DNA of 64,000 nucleotides from an uncultured Flavobacteriaceae bacterium (GTDB lineage Bacteria; Bacteroidota; Bacteroidia; Flavobacteriales; Flavobacteriaceae): NCBI GenBank assembly GCA_947500385.1, contig CANMSA010000003.1:1-64000 (forward strand), read 5' to 3'. The translations under genes were made by a program, and so were the position numbers. This document shows, piece by piece, positions 18,802-27,979 of this stretch. Within the stretch, counting starts at the first letter, position 1, and the number at the start of each line of letters is the position of its first letter. The notes under the pieces were generated by a model, which made no database searches, was not told the DNA's origin, and worked only from the letters and a program-made list of their open reading frames with translations.

Positions 18802-21800
18802 ATGAAAAAAGTTGCAATTGCTATTTTAGCCTTATTCCTTTTGGGCTTTGTGGGCTGTGGTGATCAAAAAAGAAAGGGCACTCCAAAGGTGTTGGTCTTT
18901 TCCAAGACAATGGGTTTTAAACATGCGTCCATTCCGGCAGGGGTGGCGGCTCTTCAAAAATTAGGGGCTGAAAATGGGTTTGAAGTGGATACCACAAAAA
19001 ATGCGGATCTCTTTACCGATGAAAATTTAAAACAGTATTCCTCGATCATCTTTTTGAGCACTACCGGCAATGTGCTGGATCATCATCAAGAAGCCGCCTT
19101 TGAACGTTATATTCAAGCGGGCGGTGGTTATGTGGGTATTCACGCCGCGGCCGATACGGAATACGACTGGGGTTGGTATAACAAACTGGCGGGAGCACAA
19201 TTTTTGAGCCATCCTTCGGGAACACCGGAGGCCGACTTCATTATTAAAGATCAAAGTTTTATTGCCACCAAGCATTTTACCGATACCGTATGGCATCGCA
19301 CCGATGAGCTCTACAATTACAAAAAAATCAATCCGGATGTAAATGTCGTAATGACCTTGGACGAAACTACCTATGAAGGTGGAGCGAACGGGGATTTTCA
19401 CCCAATTGCCTGGTATCACCAGTTTGACGGGGGAAGAGCATTTTATACAGGTGGTGGCCATACCGATGAAAGCTATTTGGAAGAAGCGTTCTTGAAACAT
19501 CTTTTGGGCGGTATTCAATACGCAATCGGCGATAACAATCTATTGGATTATGGGAAGGCCACTACACAAATCCCACCGGATATCGACCGGTTTTCAAAAG
19601 TGAGTCTTGTTGAAGGTGGTTTTTTTGAACCTACCGAAATGACCATTTTACCAGACAATGACATTCTAGTAGCGCAGCGTCGAGGTGAAATTATGCTGTA
19701 TAAGGCCGATACCAAAGAACTTTCGGAGGTGGCAAAGCTAGATGTATACCATAAGACCTTAAAGACCCCTGATGTAAATGCCGAAGAAGGTTTGATGGGA
19801 ATTCAAAAGGACCCGAATTTTGCGACCAACCATTGGGTGTATGTCTATTATGCGCCAACGGGGGACAAAGACGTGAATCGCCTTTCGCGGTTCAAATTCC
19901 AGAATGATACCTTTGATATGGATTCGGAACAGGTGATACTCGATGTGGATTCGCAACGAGAGATTTGTTGCCATACGGGTGGTTCCATTGCCTTTGGTCC
20001 TGATGACTTACTGTATGTTTCTACGGGAGATAACTCTACTCCTTTTAACGAAAAGAACGTACGATACGTGAATAATGGATATGCACCCTTGAATGATATT
20101 CCTGGACACCAACAGTACGATGCACGACGTTCATCGGGCAACACCAATGACCTACGCGGTAAAATATTGCGAATTAAGGTGAACGAAGACGGTAGCTATA
20201 CCATTCCAAAGGGAAATCTTTTTCCGGAAGGAACCGAAAAAACAAGACCGGAAATTTATACGATGGGCCATCGCAACCCGTATCGTATTTCGGTAGATCC
20301 TAAGAAAGGGTATGTGTATTGGGGCGATGTAGGGCCAGATGCGAGAGCCGACAGCTTGGGAACCCGCGGTCCACGGGGGTATGATGAAATGAATCAGGCA
20401 CGAAGTGCAGGAAATTTTGGATGGCCCCTTTTTATAGGAAACAACATCCCTTACAACGATTATGATTATGAAACAGGTGTCAGCGGAGAGGCTTTTGACC
20501 CTGAAAAGCCCATCAATGATTCGAGGAACAATACAGGTTTGCGGGAGTTACCTCCTGCCCAGCCAGCGTATGTATTTTATCCGTATGCCGATACGGGAGA
20601 CTTCCCCCAGGTAGGGGCCGGCGGTAGAAACGCCATGGCGGGCCCAACCTATTATTCTGATATGTATCCGAATGGGGGCGGACTTCCCGCCTATTATGAC
20701 GGAAAAGTCATTATTTATGAATGGATGCGTGGTTGGATGATGGCGGTTACCCTGTTTGAGGATGGTAGCTTTAATAAGATGGAACCCTTCGCATCCGATA
20801 TTGAGGTAAGCAACTTGATCGATATGGAGATGGGCCCCGATGGCCGTATGTATCTACTAGAGTATGGTGCAGGCTGGTTCGCACAGAATGAGGATTCCGG
20901 TTTGGGATATGTGGAGTTTAATGGTGGTAATCGTGCCCCTGTTATCGATGCGATGATTGTTGACAAGACCTCAGGGAAGTTACCATTGACGGTCACGGCG
21001 ACCGTTGACGCTATGGATCGTGAGGGCGATGCCATCACCTACTTCTGGGATTTGGGTAATGGTGAGACCAAGGAGACCAAAGAGCCTAAAATCACCTATA
21101 CCTACTCCGACGCGGGGGATTATAAAGTAGCGGTCGAGGTAAAGGATGACAAAGGAGCGGCCATCAAAAGTGCTGCTACCGCAGTTGTTGCAGGGAACGC
21201 ACGCCCTGAAATCAATATCGATTTGAGTGGAGGGAATTCTTCTTTTTTTATAGCAGGTACGCCAGTGAACTACCAGGTTTCCGTCACGGACCCCGACGGG
21301 AACGGCACCATCGACGAAAGCAACGTTTTTGTTTCGGTCGATTATATGGAAGGGATGGATGAGGTAAACATGTCTTTAGGACATCAGCAAGTCTCCGCTG
21401 CCGTGACCGGGAAGGCGTTGACCCAGTCGATGGACTGTAAAACCTGCCACAAGGAAGCAGACGCTTCCATCGGACCGACATACTTGGCAATTGCCGAGAA
21501 ATACAAAGATGATAAAGGTGCGTTGGCTTACCTTCAGAAAAAGATAGTGGAAGGAGGAACCGGTGTATGGGGCGAGGTAATGATGCCGGCACATCCAAAC
21601 GTAACAAGCGACGAATCACGGCAGATCGCGTTGTACATTCAATCGTTGGTCGATACGGGGGCTAAGAAAAAATCATTGCCCTTGGTCGGAAGCATCACGC
21701 CGAATCCTACCCCAACGGATAATGTAATGGTACTTACGGCTAGCTATACCGATGGCGGTGCGGCAGGCACGATTCCTTTGACAGGGACCCATTCGGTTAC

Positions 21801-22209
21801 TTTACGCGGTAGTACCGTTCCGTTTACCGGGAACAACAAGGCCCAGGGTTTTATGCCGATAGAATTTGGGGGCATGAAATTACTTATTGTTCCTTCCGAA
21901 GGAGGGTGGTTTGTTATAGACGATATCGATTTAAAAGGGGTAAGTTCGGTAATGGTAACAGCCGGATGGCAGGAAGCACCCAAAGTTGGTTTTAGCTTGG
22001 AAATACATAAAAATGCCCCTGACGGCCCGTTGTTGGGTACGGGGAGCATGACCGCTCCTGTGCCGGGGCAACCAGGTGGTATGGTCATGATACCCATAGA
22101 TATTCCCATTGCAGAAAAAGTTGAAGAACTCTATTTTGTGTATCAACCGGTAGCAGGGGAGGTGCTCGGACAAGTAGCCTTGATAAGCGTAAAGTTTAAC
22201 GGACAATAA
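18802..22209 (+). CDS. ThuA / PQQ sugar dehydrogenase / PKD / cytochrome c multidomain lipoprotein
   Basis: This 1135-residue lipoprotein starts at ATG 18802 (MKKVAIAIL, lipobox GFVGC); the frame extends 11 codons further without a signal-like start. The domains in order are: ThuA (about 25-245, with GGYVGIHAAADTEYDWGWYN); a soluble glucose/sorbosone dehydrogenase propeller (about 260-690, with HTGGSIAFGPDDLLYVSTGD and YTMGHRNPYRI); a PKD domain (about 710-790) and a second Ig-like segment; a c-type cytochrome with haem motif Cys879-Lys-Thr-Cys882-His883 and a Met region at 926-928; and a C-terminal CBM6-like beta-sandwich. It probably oxidises a sugar with PQQ and passes electrons to its own haem. 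The substrate is unknown. Confidence 0.9.
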   Translation: MKKVAIAILALFLLGFVGCGDQKRKGTPKVLVFSKTMGFKHASIPAGVAALQKLGAENGFEVDTTKNADLFTDENLKQYSSIIFLSTTGNVLDHHQEAAFERYIQAGGGYVGIHAAADTEYDWGWYNKLAGAQFLSHPSGTPEADFIIKDQSFIATKHFTDTVWHRTDELYNYKKINPDVNVVMTLDETTYEGGANGDFHPIAWYHQFDGGRAFYTGGGHTDESYLEEAFLKHLLGGIQYAIGDNNLLDYGKATTQIPPDIDRFSKVSLVEGGFFEPTEMTILPDNDILVAQRRGEIMLYKADTKELSEVAKLDVYHKTLKTPDVNAEEGLMGIQKDPNFATNHWVYVYYAPTGDKDVNRLSRFKFQNDTFDMDSEQVILDVDSQREICCHTGGSIAFGPDDLLYVSTGDNSTPFNEKNVRYVNNGYAPLNDIPGHQQYDARRSSGNTNDLRGKILRIKVNEDGSYTIPKGNLFPEGTEKTRPEIYTMGHRNPYRISVDPKKGYVYWGDVGPDARADSLGTRGPRGYDEMNQARSAGNFGWPLFIGNNIPYNDYDYETGVSGEAFDPEKPINDSRNNTGLRELPPAQPAYVFYPYADTGDFPQVGAGGRNAMAGPTYYSDMYPNGGGLPAYYDGKVIIYEWMRGWMMAVTLFEDGSFNKMEPFASDIEVSNLIDMEMGPDGRMYLLEYGAGWFAQNEDSGLGYVEFNGGNRAPVIDAMIVDKTSGKLPLTVTATVDAMDREGDAITYFWDLGNGETKETKEPKITYTYSDAGDYKVAVEVKDDKGAAIKSAATAVVAGNARPEINIDLSGGNSSFFIAGTPVNYQVSVTDPDGNGTIDESNVFVSVDYMEGMDEVNMSLGHQQVSAAVTGKALTQSMDCKTCHKEADASIGPTYLAIAEKYKDDKGALAYLQKKIVEGGTGVWGEVMMPAHPNVTSDESRQIALYIQSLVDTGAKKKSLPLVGSITPNPTPTDNVMVLTASYTDGGAAGTIPLTGTHSVTLRGSTVPFTGNNKAQGFMPIEFGGMKLLIVPSEGGWFVIDDIDLKGVSSVMVTAGWQEAPKVGFSLEIHKNAPDGPLLGTGSMTAPVPGQPGGMVMIPIDIPIAEKVEELYFVYQPVAGEVLGQVALISVKFNGQ

Positions 22210-22238
22210 ATAGGAACAAGGTCTCACAAACCGGATTA

Positions 22239-22264
22239 AAAGGCCCTTACTAGGGCCTTTTTGT
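22239..22264 (+). terminator. Bidirectional Rho-independent terminator
   Basis: The stem AAGGCCCT / AGGGCCTT has a 4-base loop and is followed by T's on the plus strand; the minus strand also reads into TTTT. It lies 30 bases past the sugar dehydrogenase stop and just past the stop of the convergent MBL-fold gene, so it can serve both. Confidence 0.85.
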
Positions 22265-22266
22265 TT

Positions 22267-23097
22267 CTATAGCGCACTTTTTAGTTCTTCCGCTACCTTT
22301 TCGGCCGCTAGCCCGACCATGAATTGACAGCCATATTCTGGATATTTATGTAGCATGGCAGTTTCAAATGATTTCTTTGATGCCTCCGTTAGGGTGGCCG
22401 TGCCCTCGGTATGCTCTAGCAAGGTAGCGCAATAGTCAAGCAAATATGCCGTTTGTGCTCCAATGGCATCATACCCGCATGGCCCCCCGTGGCCTATGTA
22501 GTATGTATCATATTTTTTTAATACCGGCGCATATTTTTGTAGATTTCCCAACCACCTTAGGATACTTCCATCCGCCATGTAAGTGTGGTTGTTGTGATAT
22601 AAGAAGTCCCCAAGGAAAGCCGCAGGGGTACTCCCTTCGAGCAGCCAAAAAGAATTGGCATCACAATCCCCACCACTGCCGATATCCAATACGGTAAATT
22701 GTAGGCCGCCAAAGGTAACGACTTCGTTGTGCCCAACTATTTTATTGGGATATATCCATTTCGGAATCCATTCATCGCCGAACATTCCCGACCATTGCCG
22801 GTGTTTGGCCTCTTCGGTAGCTGCCATCAGCCTTTTAACGGAAGCCGTTGCGTATACGGGAATGCTGCCATCAGGATTTAAGGTGAATGTTCCTGCAATA
22901 TGATCCGGATGTCCATGTGTCAACAGTATACCGGCAATTGGTTTGTTCAGACGATCGGCAAGGGCCTTTAAGGCTTTGCTGTCGCTTACAGTAAGTGTAG
23001 TGTCAACGATGACAAGATCGTTTGCTCCTTCAACGATAAAGGCATTTACCATAAGCATGGGTTCTTTTGAGGTAAAAACGTGGATCTTTGTTTTCAT
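22267..23097 (-). CDS. MBL-fold metallo-hydrolase
   Basis: This 276-residue cytosolic metallo-beta-lactamase-fold enzyme has the metal motif THGHPDH (about residues 59-65). A metal-binding GGDCDANSF replaces the usual GHTPG-type segment, and GDFLYH and IGHGGP supply the later metal ligands. Such proteins hydrolyse thioesters, lactones or similar bonds; no subfamily-specific motif identifies the substrate. It is the last gene of the leftward block and is bounded by the shared terminator at 22239-22264. A 208-base gap without a convincing gene separates it from the next gene upstream. Confidence 0.88.
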   Translation of the reverse strand: MKTKIHVFTSKEPMLMVNAFIVEGANDLVIVDTTLTVSDSKALKALADRLNKPIAGILLTHGHPDHIAGTFTLNPDGSIPVYATASVKRLMAATEEAKHRQWSGMFGDEWIPKWIYPNKIVGHNEVVTFGGLQFTVLDIGSGGDCDANSFWLLEGSTPAAFLGDFLYHNNHTYMADGSILRWLGNLQKYAPVLKKYDTYYIGHGGPCGYDAIGAQTAYLLDYCATLLEHTEGTATLTEASKKSFETAMLHKYPEYGCQFMVGLAAEKVAEELKSAL

Positions 23098-23305
23098 TAC
23101 GTACTAATTTAGATTCTCCTAAATGTAGTCACGGCAAAGGTGTCCGGCGTCAATGCTTATCAGGGTTTACAGTCTTATGACGTATTTCGATTGGAATGTG
23201 CACTACGTTTAGAGGGATTTCTTAAAAAACAGGACGGGAGAGAGGCATCTGAGATCCATGCCAAATATAAGTTAATAGAAGATTCAAGGGTCAAGCAGGA
23301 AACGC

Positions 23306-23665
23306 TTAGCGTTGGTTGGTTTCCATTTTTTTGAACTCATTGTAGATCAGCTGTTTTTCCTGAATGGTAAACTCCTTGGTCTCGAACCAGTCGTTCGCAG
23401 CGATTTTTTCATTTTCGATTTGCGCTTTTCGTATCGCTTTTAGGGAAACCAAATGCCAATGGGTCCCTTTTTTTCGGCTTACGGAATATCCTACATCTTC
23501 CATGATATATGACACTCTCGGTTGGTTGTACAACCGAATGCCGTTCTTTAAAATGGCGAGTGTTTTGGTAAGGGCAACCACCTCGGAAAAAGAATAACGT
23601 GCAAAATCGGTAAAACCATCTTGCGTTACATTGTATAACTTATCGCCGACTTCTAGATTTCTCAT
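23306..23665 (-). CDS. Hypothetical protein, 119 aa
   Basis: I do not recognise a named family. The 119-residue protein is soluble, charged and without a signal peptide. The N-terminal MRNLEVGDKLYN followed by FARYSFSEVVALTKTLAILKNG resembles a short beta-rich domain, and the C-terminus is helical (WFETKEFTIQEKQLIYNEFKK). Normal codon use, an ATG start and a conserved-looking composition support a real gene. It is a single gene between the small-multidrug-type membrane protein and the MBL-fold gene. Confidence 0.65.
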   Translation of the reverse strand: MRNLEVGDKLYNVTQDGFTDFARYSFSEVVALTKTLAILKNGIRLYNQPRVSYIMEDVGYSVSRKKGTHWHLVSLKAIRKAQIENEKIAANDWFETKEFTIQEKQLIYNEFKKMETNQR

Positions 23666-23741
23666 AGGGACTAAAAGCAGACTAAATTAAGTGTAGTTTT
23701 TGAAGTGGAAAAAGAAGTAGGTTGTGAGTTATCAACAAAAA

Positions 23742-24200
23742 TTAAGCCATTCCTTTCATGGCAAATAAGGTCATTACCCAAACGATCACCGATGAGAAAA
23801 AGATACCAACGGTATTGGCGATAAAGGCCTTTTGTTTTTCTATTTTAAATAGATAACTGGCAATACTTCCCGCATAGACGCCCGTACCCGGTAAAGGAAT
23901 CATTACAAAGAAAATGAGCCCCCAAAAGCCATACTTTTTAATTTTATCCCCTGATCCGGTCTTTGCTTTTCGTGCAACATAGAGTGCCGCCTTTTTATAG
24001 AAATTCCACCTCAGAAGATATTTGTTCACACTTTCTAAAAAGAACGACATAATCGGGAAAACCAACACATTCGCTCCGAAACAAATCAAAAATACCATGT
24101 AGATGTTCAAACCTTTCCACATACCAAACGGAATGCCCACCTTGGCCTCGCCAAAAGGAGAAATACTCCATAAAAATGCAAAAAAGAAATCTTGGATCAA
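23742..24200 (-). CDS. Putative small multi-drug export family membrane protein (COG2426)
   Basis: This 152-residue integral membrane protein has hydrophobic helices at about 3-20, 30-56, 92-115 and 122-150. The N-terminal FLWSISPFGEAKVGIPFG and the central FFVMIPLPGTGVYAGSIAS are the hallmark segments of the 'small multi-drug export' family; the family name is historical and the transported substrate is unproven. The start is TTG at 24200: a stop codon lies five codons upstream and no ATG precedes the conserved N-terminus. A 212-base gap upstream holds no evident gene. Confidence 0.8.
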   Translation of the reverse strand: MIQDFFFAFLWSISPFGEAKVGIPFGMWKGLNIYMVFLICFGANVLVFPIMSFFLESVNKYLLRWNFYKKAALYVARKAKTGSGDKIKKYGFWGLIFFVMIPLPGTGVYAGSIASYLFKIEKQKAFIANTVGIFFSSVIVWVMTLFAMKGMA

Positions 24201-24412
24201 AGCAGCTTTTTTTTAGAACGCTAAACTAACGCTCAAAAAAAGAATTACGTGCTTTCCAACACCAAAATAATCGTTAAAAAAACAGGAAATTGCAGCTCGT
24301 CCGATTTTTTGGGACTTTATAGATACCACCTATGCGCCATAGATTACGGATAGGGGAGAACAACCGGGTTATAAACTAGCGATACGATGTAAAGAAATGG
24401 AAAATAAGAAGC

Positions 24413-25345
24413 TTACTTTTTCTTCTTTTCAACGACCATTGCCGGTTGGTTTGGTAGATCATATTGAAAGAGATCGTTCCTTGCATAATGACCGGTTACA
24501 TCAAAGTCAAGTTTACTTTTGCTTATTTCATCCAAATCTAGTTCTGCCGCTACCAAACCGGCTTTTCCGGATAAGGGTCCGGCTATGATTTTGCCCAAAG
24601 GCGAAACAATAACGCTGCCACCCGGACAAAAGTCCTCTGGATCCGACGCGGCCAAAGACCGATAAGCCTTAGGATACATCGATTTGGTATAATATTGATT
24701 ACAACCAAGTACAAAACAACGCCCTTCCAACGCTATATGTTGCATAGTCGACGTCCATTCATCCCTAGAGTCCGCCGTAGGGGCAATATAGAGTTCCACG
24801 CCCTTTCGGTACATCGCCATTCGTGCCAAAGGCATATAGTTTTCCCAACAGATGAGTCCGCCTAATTTCCCGATTCTAGTGTCGCAGGTCACCATTGATG
24901 CTGCCCCTGCCTCTGCCCAAACAATACGTTCGGTACCGGTAGGTTTTATTTTGCGATGTACTGCCAATAACCCATCGGAAGGCGAAATATAGAGCATGGA
25001 ACAGAAAAGACTACCATGTTCTTCCCTTTTTTCGGTAACTCCTATGACCAGATATACATTTTGGGTACGGGCCAGTTTTTCAAGCCTTTTCAATTCAGGC
25101 CCTTCCAGTGAAAAGCTATGCTTCCGATAAGTGGCGTATAATTCCCTCCCTTCATCTGTTCTGCTCCCCACCTTGGCACCAAAATCAAACCCTCGTGGAT
25201 AGCCCGGTATGAAAGATTCCGGAAATACGAGCAATTCGCAGCCTTCCTGTACATACTTTTTGGTGAGCGCTTCTATCTTATCCAAGGTCTTTGGTTTGTC
25301 AAAGAACACCGGACTATCTTGCACGAGACCTACTTTTACTTTCAT
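24413..25345 (-). CDS. Nitrilase (carbon-nitrogen hydrolase family)
   Basis: This 310-residue cytosolic enzyme has the Glu-Lys-Cys triad: Glu43 (FPESFIPGYPRG), Lys132 (HRKIKPTGTER) and Cys166 (LICWENYMPLARM). The CWENYMPL segment is characteristic of true nitrilases (branch 1), which convert a nitrile directly to the carboxylic acid and ammonia, rather than of amidases. The substrate cannot be read from sequence. It follows the VOC gene by 29 bases in a leftward run and is probably cotranscribed. Confidence 0.92.
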   Translation of the reverse strand: MKVKVGLVQDSPVFFDKPKTLDKIEALTKKYVQEGCELLVFPESFIPGYPRGFDFGAKVGSRTDEGRELYATYRKHSFSLEGPELKRLEKLARTQNVYLVIGVTEKREEHGSLFCSMLYISPSDGLLAVHRKIKPTGTERIVWAEAGAASMVTCDTRIGKLGGLICWENYMPLARMAMYRKGVELYIAPTADSRDEWTSTMQHIALEGRCFVLGCNQYYTKSMYPKAYRSLAASDPEDFCPGGSVIVSPLGKIIAGPLSGKAGLVAAELDLDEISKSKLDFDVTGHYARNDLFQYDLPNQPAMVVEKKKK

Positions 25346-25374
25346 TTATTAGTGTATTTTGCAGATGGCTTTCT

Positions 25375-25755
25375 TCATTCTGAAATCCTCCAAGGTGGGT
25401 TTAGCCGATTTTCACCTCCATAAAAAAGAATGAGTTGATTGCCGTCAAGGTCTTTTAACCTTGCCTCGCGCCAACCCCAACTTTTGTCGGTCGGTAGTTC
25501 ATCGAACACTACTCCCGCATCGACTAGAGCGGCCACCTGTTTGTCTAAGCCCTCGCACTCAAAATATACATATACCCCGTCACCACTCGGTAGCTTTTCG
25601 GTTTGATGAATAGAGAAGGTAGCAGCTCCTACAGGGCATTCAAAACGGGCATAATGGGGCAACGCCCTTACAATGAGTTTTAAACCCAATTGCTCATAAA
25701 AAGGAACCGCCTTTTCGAGATCCAAAGAAGGAACGGTAACTTGATTTAGATTCAT
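25375..25755 (-). CDS. VOC (glyoxalase/bleomycin-resistance-like) family protein
   Basis: This 126-residue protein has a paired beta-alpha-beta-beta-beta fold: MNLNQVTVPSLDLEKAVPFY at the start, YVYFECEGLDKQVAALVDAG in the middle, and WGWREARLKDLDGNQLILFYG at the end. The terminal D-x-DGN-x-L-x-L/F motif is typical of the VOC superfamily. Function is not determined. It sits between the nitrilase and the M1 peptidase, 28 bases from the latter. Confidence 0.9.
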   Translation of the reverse strand: MNLNQVTVPSLDLEKAVPFYEQLGLKLIVRALPHYARFECPVGAATFSIHQTEKLPSGDGVYVYFECEGLDKQVAALVDAGVVFDELPTDKSWGWREARLKDLDGNQLILFYGGENRLNPPWRISE

Positions 25756-25783
25756 TGAAATAGGGATTTAACGTTCGCAGCAG

Positions 25784-27427
25784 CTATTGTAACTGCAGTA
25801 CCTGCACATAAAAATTTCGATCTACCTGAAAAGTCTCCAGATTTTCTGTTATCTCGAGCTTTTGCCATTTTGCCGAGGGGGTAATTTGATGGGTGTTCCC
25901 TGCAATACTGATAGCTATTGGCATAGCAAAGTTGTCTACAACATTTGTATAACGGTAGGTAAGGGTATCCCCTTGTACCTTGTACTGTAATAGGGGAATT
26001 TCCCGGGTTCGCAGGTATTGATCAAATATCAAGGATAAATCTATTCCTGATTGTTCGGAGATATAGTTTTCAATTTCAGCTGTGGTGACGGTGCTGTGAT
26101 AAAACTCGGTGTTCAAACCTCGCAAGATACCGCGCCATTTCTCGTCATCCCCAATTAACTGGCGTATGGTATGCAACAGGTTGGCGCCTTTGTAATACAT
26201 ATCACTACTCCCTTCACTATTTACATTATACGTCCCTATCACCGGTCGATCATTTTGAATGTTGCCCCGTGTTCCGATGACATAGTCGGCAGCGGCTTCC
26301 TTGCCATAATAATAATCTAGAAACAAATTTTCAGAATAAGCGGTGAACCCTTCATGTACCCACATATCGGCAGCATCTTTATAGGTGATGTTATTTGCAA
26401 ACCACTCATGGCCCGCTTCGTGAATAATGATAAAATCAAATTTTAAACCCCAACCGGTTCCTGATAGGTCATTTCCTAAATACCCTTTCTTAAACTGATT
26501 CCCGTAGGTAACCGAACTTTGATGTTCCATTCCCAAATAGGGTACCTGAACAAGCTTAAAGCTATCCTCATAAAAAGGGTAGGGGCCAAACCAATGTTCA
26601 AAAGCCTTCATCATTTTTGGGGCGTCCTTAAATTGTTCCTTCGCCTTTTCCAAATCATCGCGCAGCACATAGTAATCCATATCTAACGGCCCTTTTTCCC
26701 CATCGTATTTTTCACCAAAGTGCACGTAGTCACCAATGTTCACATTCACTCCGTAATTGTTAATGGGGTTGGCTACAAACCATTCATACATTTTGTAGCC
26801 CCCGTATTCGTACTCATGCGAGTCGCGTAGCCTGCCGTTGGCCACGGCCATTAAATCTTTTGGAACATCTATAGCGATGCGCATACTATCTACCTCGTCA
26901 TACATATGATCCTTGTTGGGCCACCATACACTAGCACCTAGACCCTGACAAGAAGTTGCGACAAAATGCTTGCCATTGGTATCTTTTTTCCAAGAAAAAC
27001 CGCCGTCCCATGGTGCGCGAACGGCCTCTTTGGGTTTTCCGGCATATTGTATGTACAGTTCGTTGTATTCGCCCGGCACCTGTTTCTTTTTGAGATTTAT
27101 AAAATAGGCGGGTCCTATGTGATGGTAATCCAATGGCTCCTTATCTTGTGAAATACCGGTTATTTCCAAGGGTTCTTGCAAATCTATTTGTAGTACATCG
27201 TGCGCTTTTAAGACTTTGTAACGAACGATGTTATAACCGGCTATATACTTTTTATCCGGTTGTACTTTGATGTTAAGGTCATAGTAGTTCAAATCCCACC
27301 ACGCACGTTCAGGGGTAATGCTCCCGCGCAAGGTGTCTTGTTTTGTAAACTGCTGTGCATGAACGGAAAGATACCCGAACATTAGGCCAATAAGAAAAAC
27401 ATATTTTTGTATTTTTTTTTGTTCCAT
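25784..27427 (-). CDS. M1 family zinc metallopeptidase, exported
   Basis: This 547-residue aminopeptidase-like enzyme has a signal peptide (about 1-24, ending LSVHAQ). The zinc site is complete: HEAGH (about 337-341) followed 18 residues on by the third ligand Glu in WVHEGF. The exopeptidase-type motif is YLGMEHQS, a variant of GAMEN. M1 enzymes remove N-terminal residues from peptides; the signal peptide places it in the periplasm. It lacks the large C-terminal helical domain of PepN-type members, so it is of the short M1 type. Neighbours include an M28 peptidase, consistent with joint peptide breakdown. Confidence 0.93.
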   Translation of the reverse strand: MEQKKIQKYVFLIGLMFGYLSVHAQQFTKQDTLRGSITPERAWWDLNYYDLNIKVQPDKKYIAGYNIVRYKVLKAHDVLQIDLQEPLEITGISQDKEPLDYHHIGPAYFINLKKKQVPGEYNELYIQYAGKPKEAVRAPWDGGFSWKKDTNGKHFVATSCQGLGASVWWPNKDHMYDEVDSMRIAIDVPKDLMAVANGRLRDSHEYEYGGYKMYEWFVANPINNYGVNVNIGDYVHFGEKYDGEKGPLDMDYYVLRDDLEKAKEQFKDAPKMMKAFEHWFGPYPFYEDSFKLVQVPYLGMEHQSSVTYGNQFKKGYLGNDLSGTGWGLKFDFIIIHEAGHEWFANNITYKDAADMWVHEGFTAYSENLFLDYYYGKEAAADYVIGTRGNIQNDRPVIGTYNVNSEGSSDMYYKGANLLHTIRQLIGDDEKWRGILRGLNTEFYHSTVTTAEIENYISEQSGIDLSLIFDQYLRTREIPLLQYKVQGDTLTYRYTNVVDNFAMPIAISIAGNTHQITPSAKWQKLEITENLETFQVDRNFYVQVLQLQ

Positions 27428-27443
27428 ATCGATTAAATAGGTG

Positions 27444-27974
27444 TTAATCTTCTAAAGGTTCCGGGGCAAGACTTTTACTTTTTATCAGCCAACTTTCTTC
27501 ATACAAGGATTTATAAGTGATATGAATTTGTGCTTGGTCGTCAAAAAATAGTTGATGCAAATCTTCACCGGTACTTGTAGAATTGTTTACCTCGAAAAGC
27601 ATGATTTCTTCCCCCGGCGAAATAAGGAGGCCGGGATGAATATCGGAAAAGGTTATTTGCCGAATACTATCAATTTCGTCTGCCTTACGCTTTAAAAAGG
27701 TAGAGGGTGATTCATCAAAAATCTTTCCATTGAAAGAAATATAGACTTCGTCTACAAATGCAGGCCCCACGCCTTTGTTCTCTACAATGATCTGTAAATT
27801 GGGCGATCCAACGCGATAGGTGCCAATATTCAAATAGGGCATGGCAGCGGCATACTGCTGCTTTCGTATCAAATTGGTTTGATAAATAAAGACCATTAGG
27901 GTGCCCAAACTTAAAAGAATGGCAAACAGGCCTATCGCCCGATCTGTGCTAAACTTAAAACGCTTTTTTTTCAT
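27444..27974 (-). CDS. Hypothetical membrane-anchored protein, 176 aa
   Basis: The family is not recognised. A basic N-terminus (MKKKRFKFSTDR) is followed by one transmembrane helix (about 13-33, IGLFAILLSLGTLMVFIYQT), then a soluble domain of about 140 residues predicted to be beta-rich (LQIIVENKGVGPAFVDEVYISF). The helix orientation suggests a periplasmic domain. It lies 5 bases after the M28 peptidase and 16 before the M1 peptidase gene, so it is in their operon and may act with them; that is inference only. Confidence 0.75.
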   Translation of the reverse strand: MKKKRFKFSTDRAIGLFAILLSLGTLMVFIYQTNLIRKQQYAAAMPYLNIGTYRVGSPNLQIIVENKGVGPAFVDEVYISFNGKIFDESPSTFLKRKADEIDSIRQITFSDIHPGLLISPGEEIMLFEVNNSTSTGEDLHQLFFDDQAQIHITYKSLYEESWLIKSKSLAPEPLED

Positions 27975-27979
27975 AAGAC

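Noticed and set aside
23140-23334. 64-codon plus-strand open frame in the gap after the MBL-fold gene
   Set aside because: It overlaps the end of the minus-strand 119-residue gene, has no recognisable protein pattern and no promoter; treated as chance.
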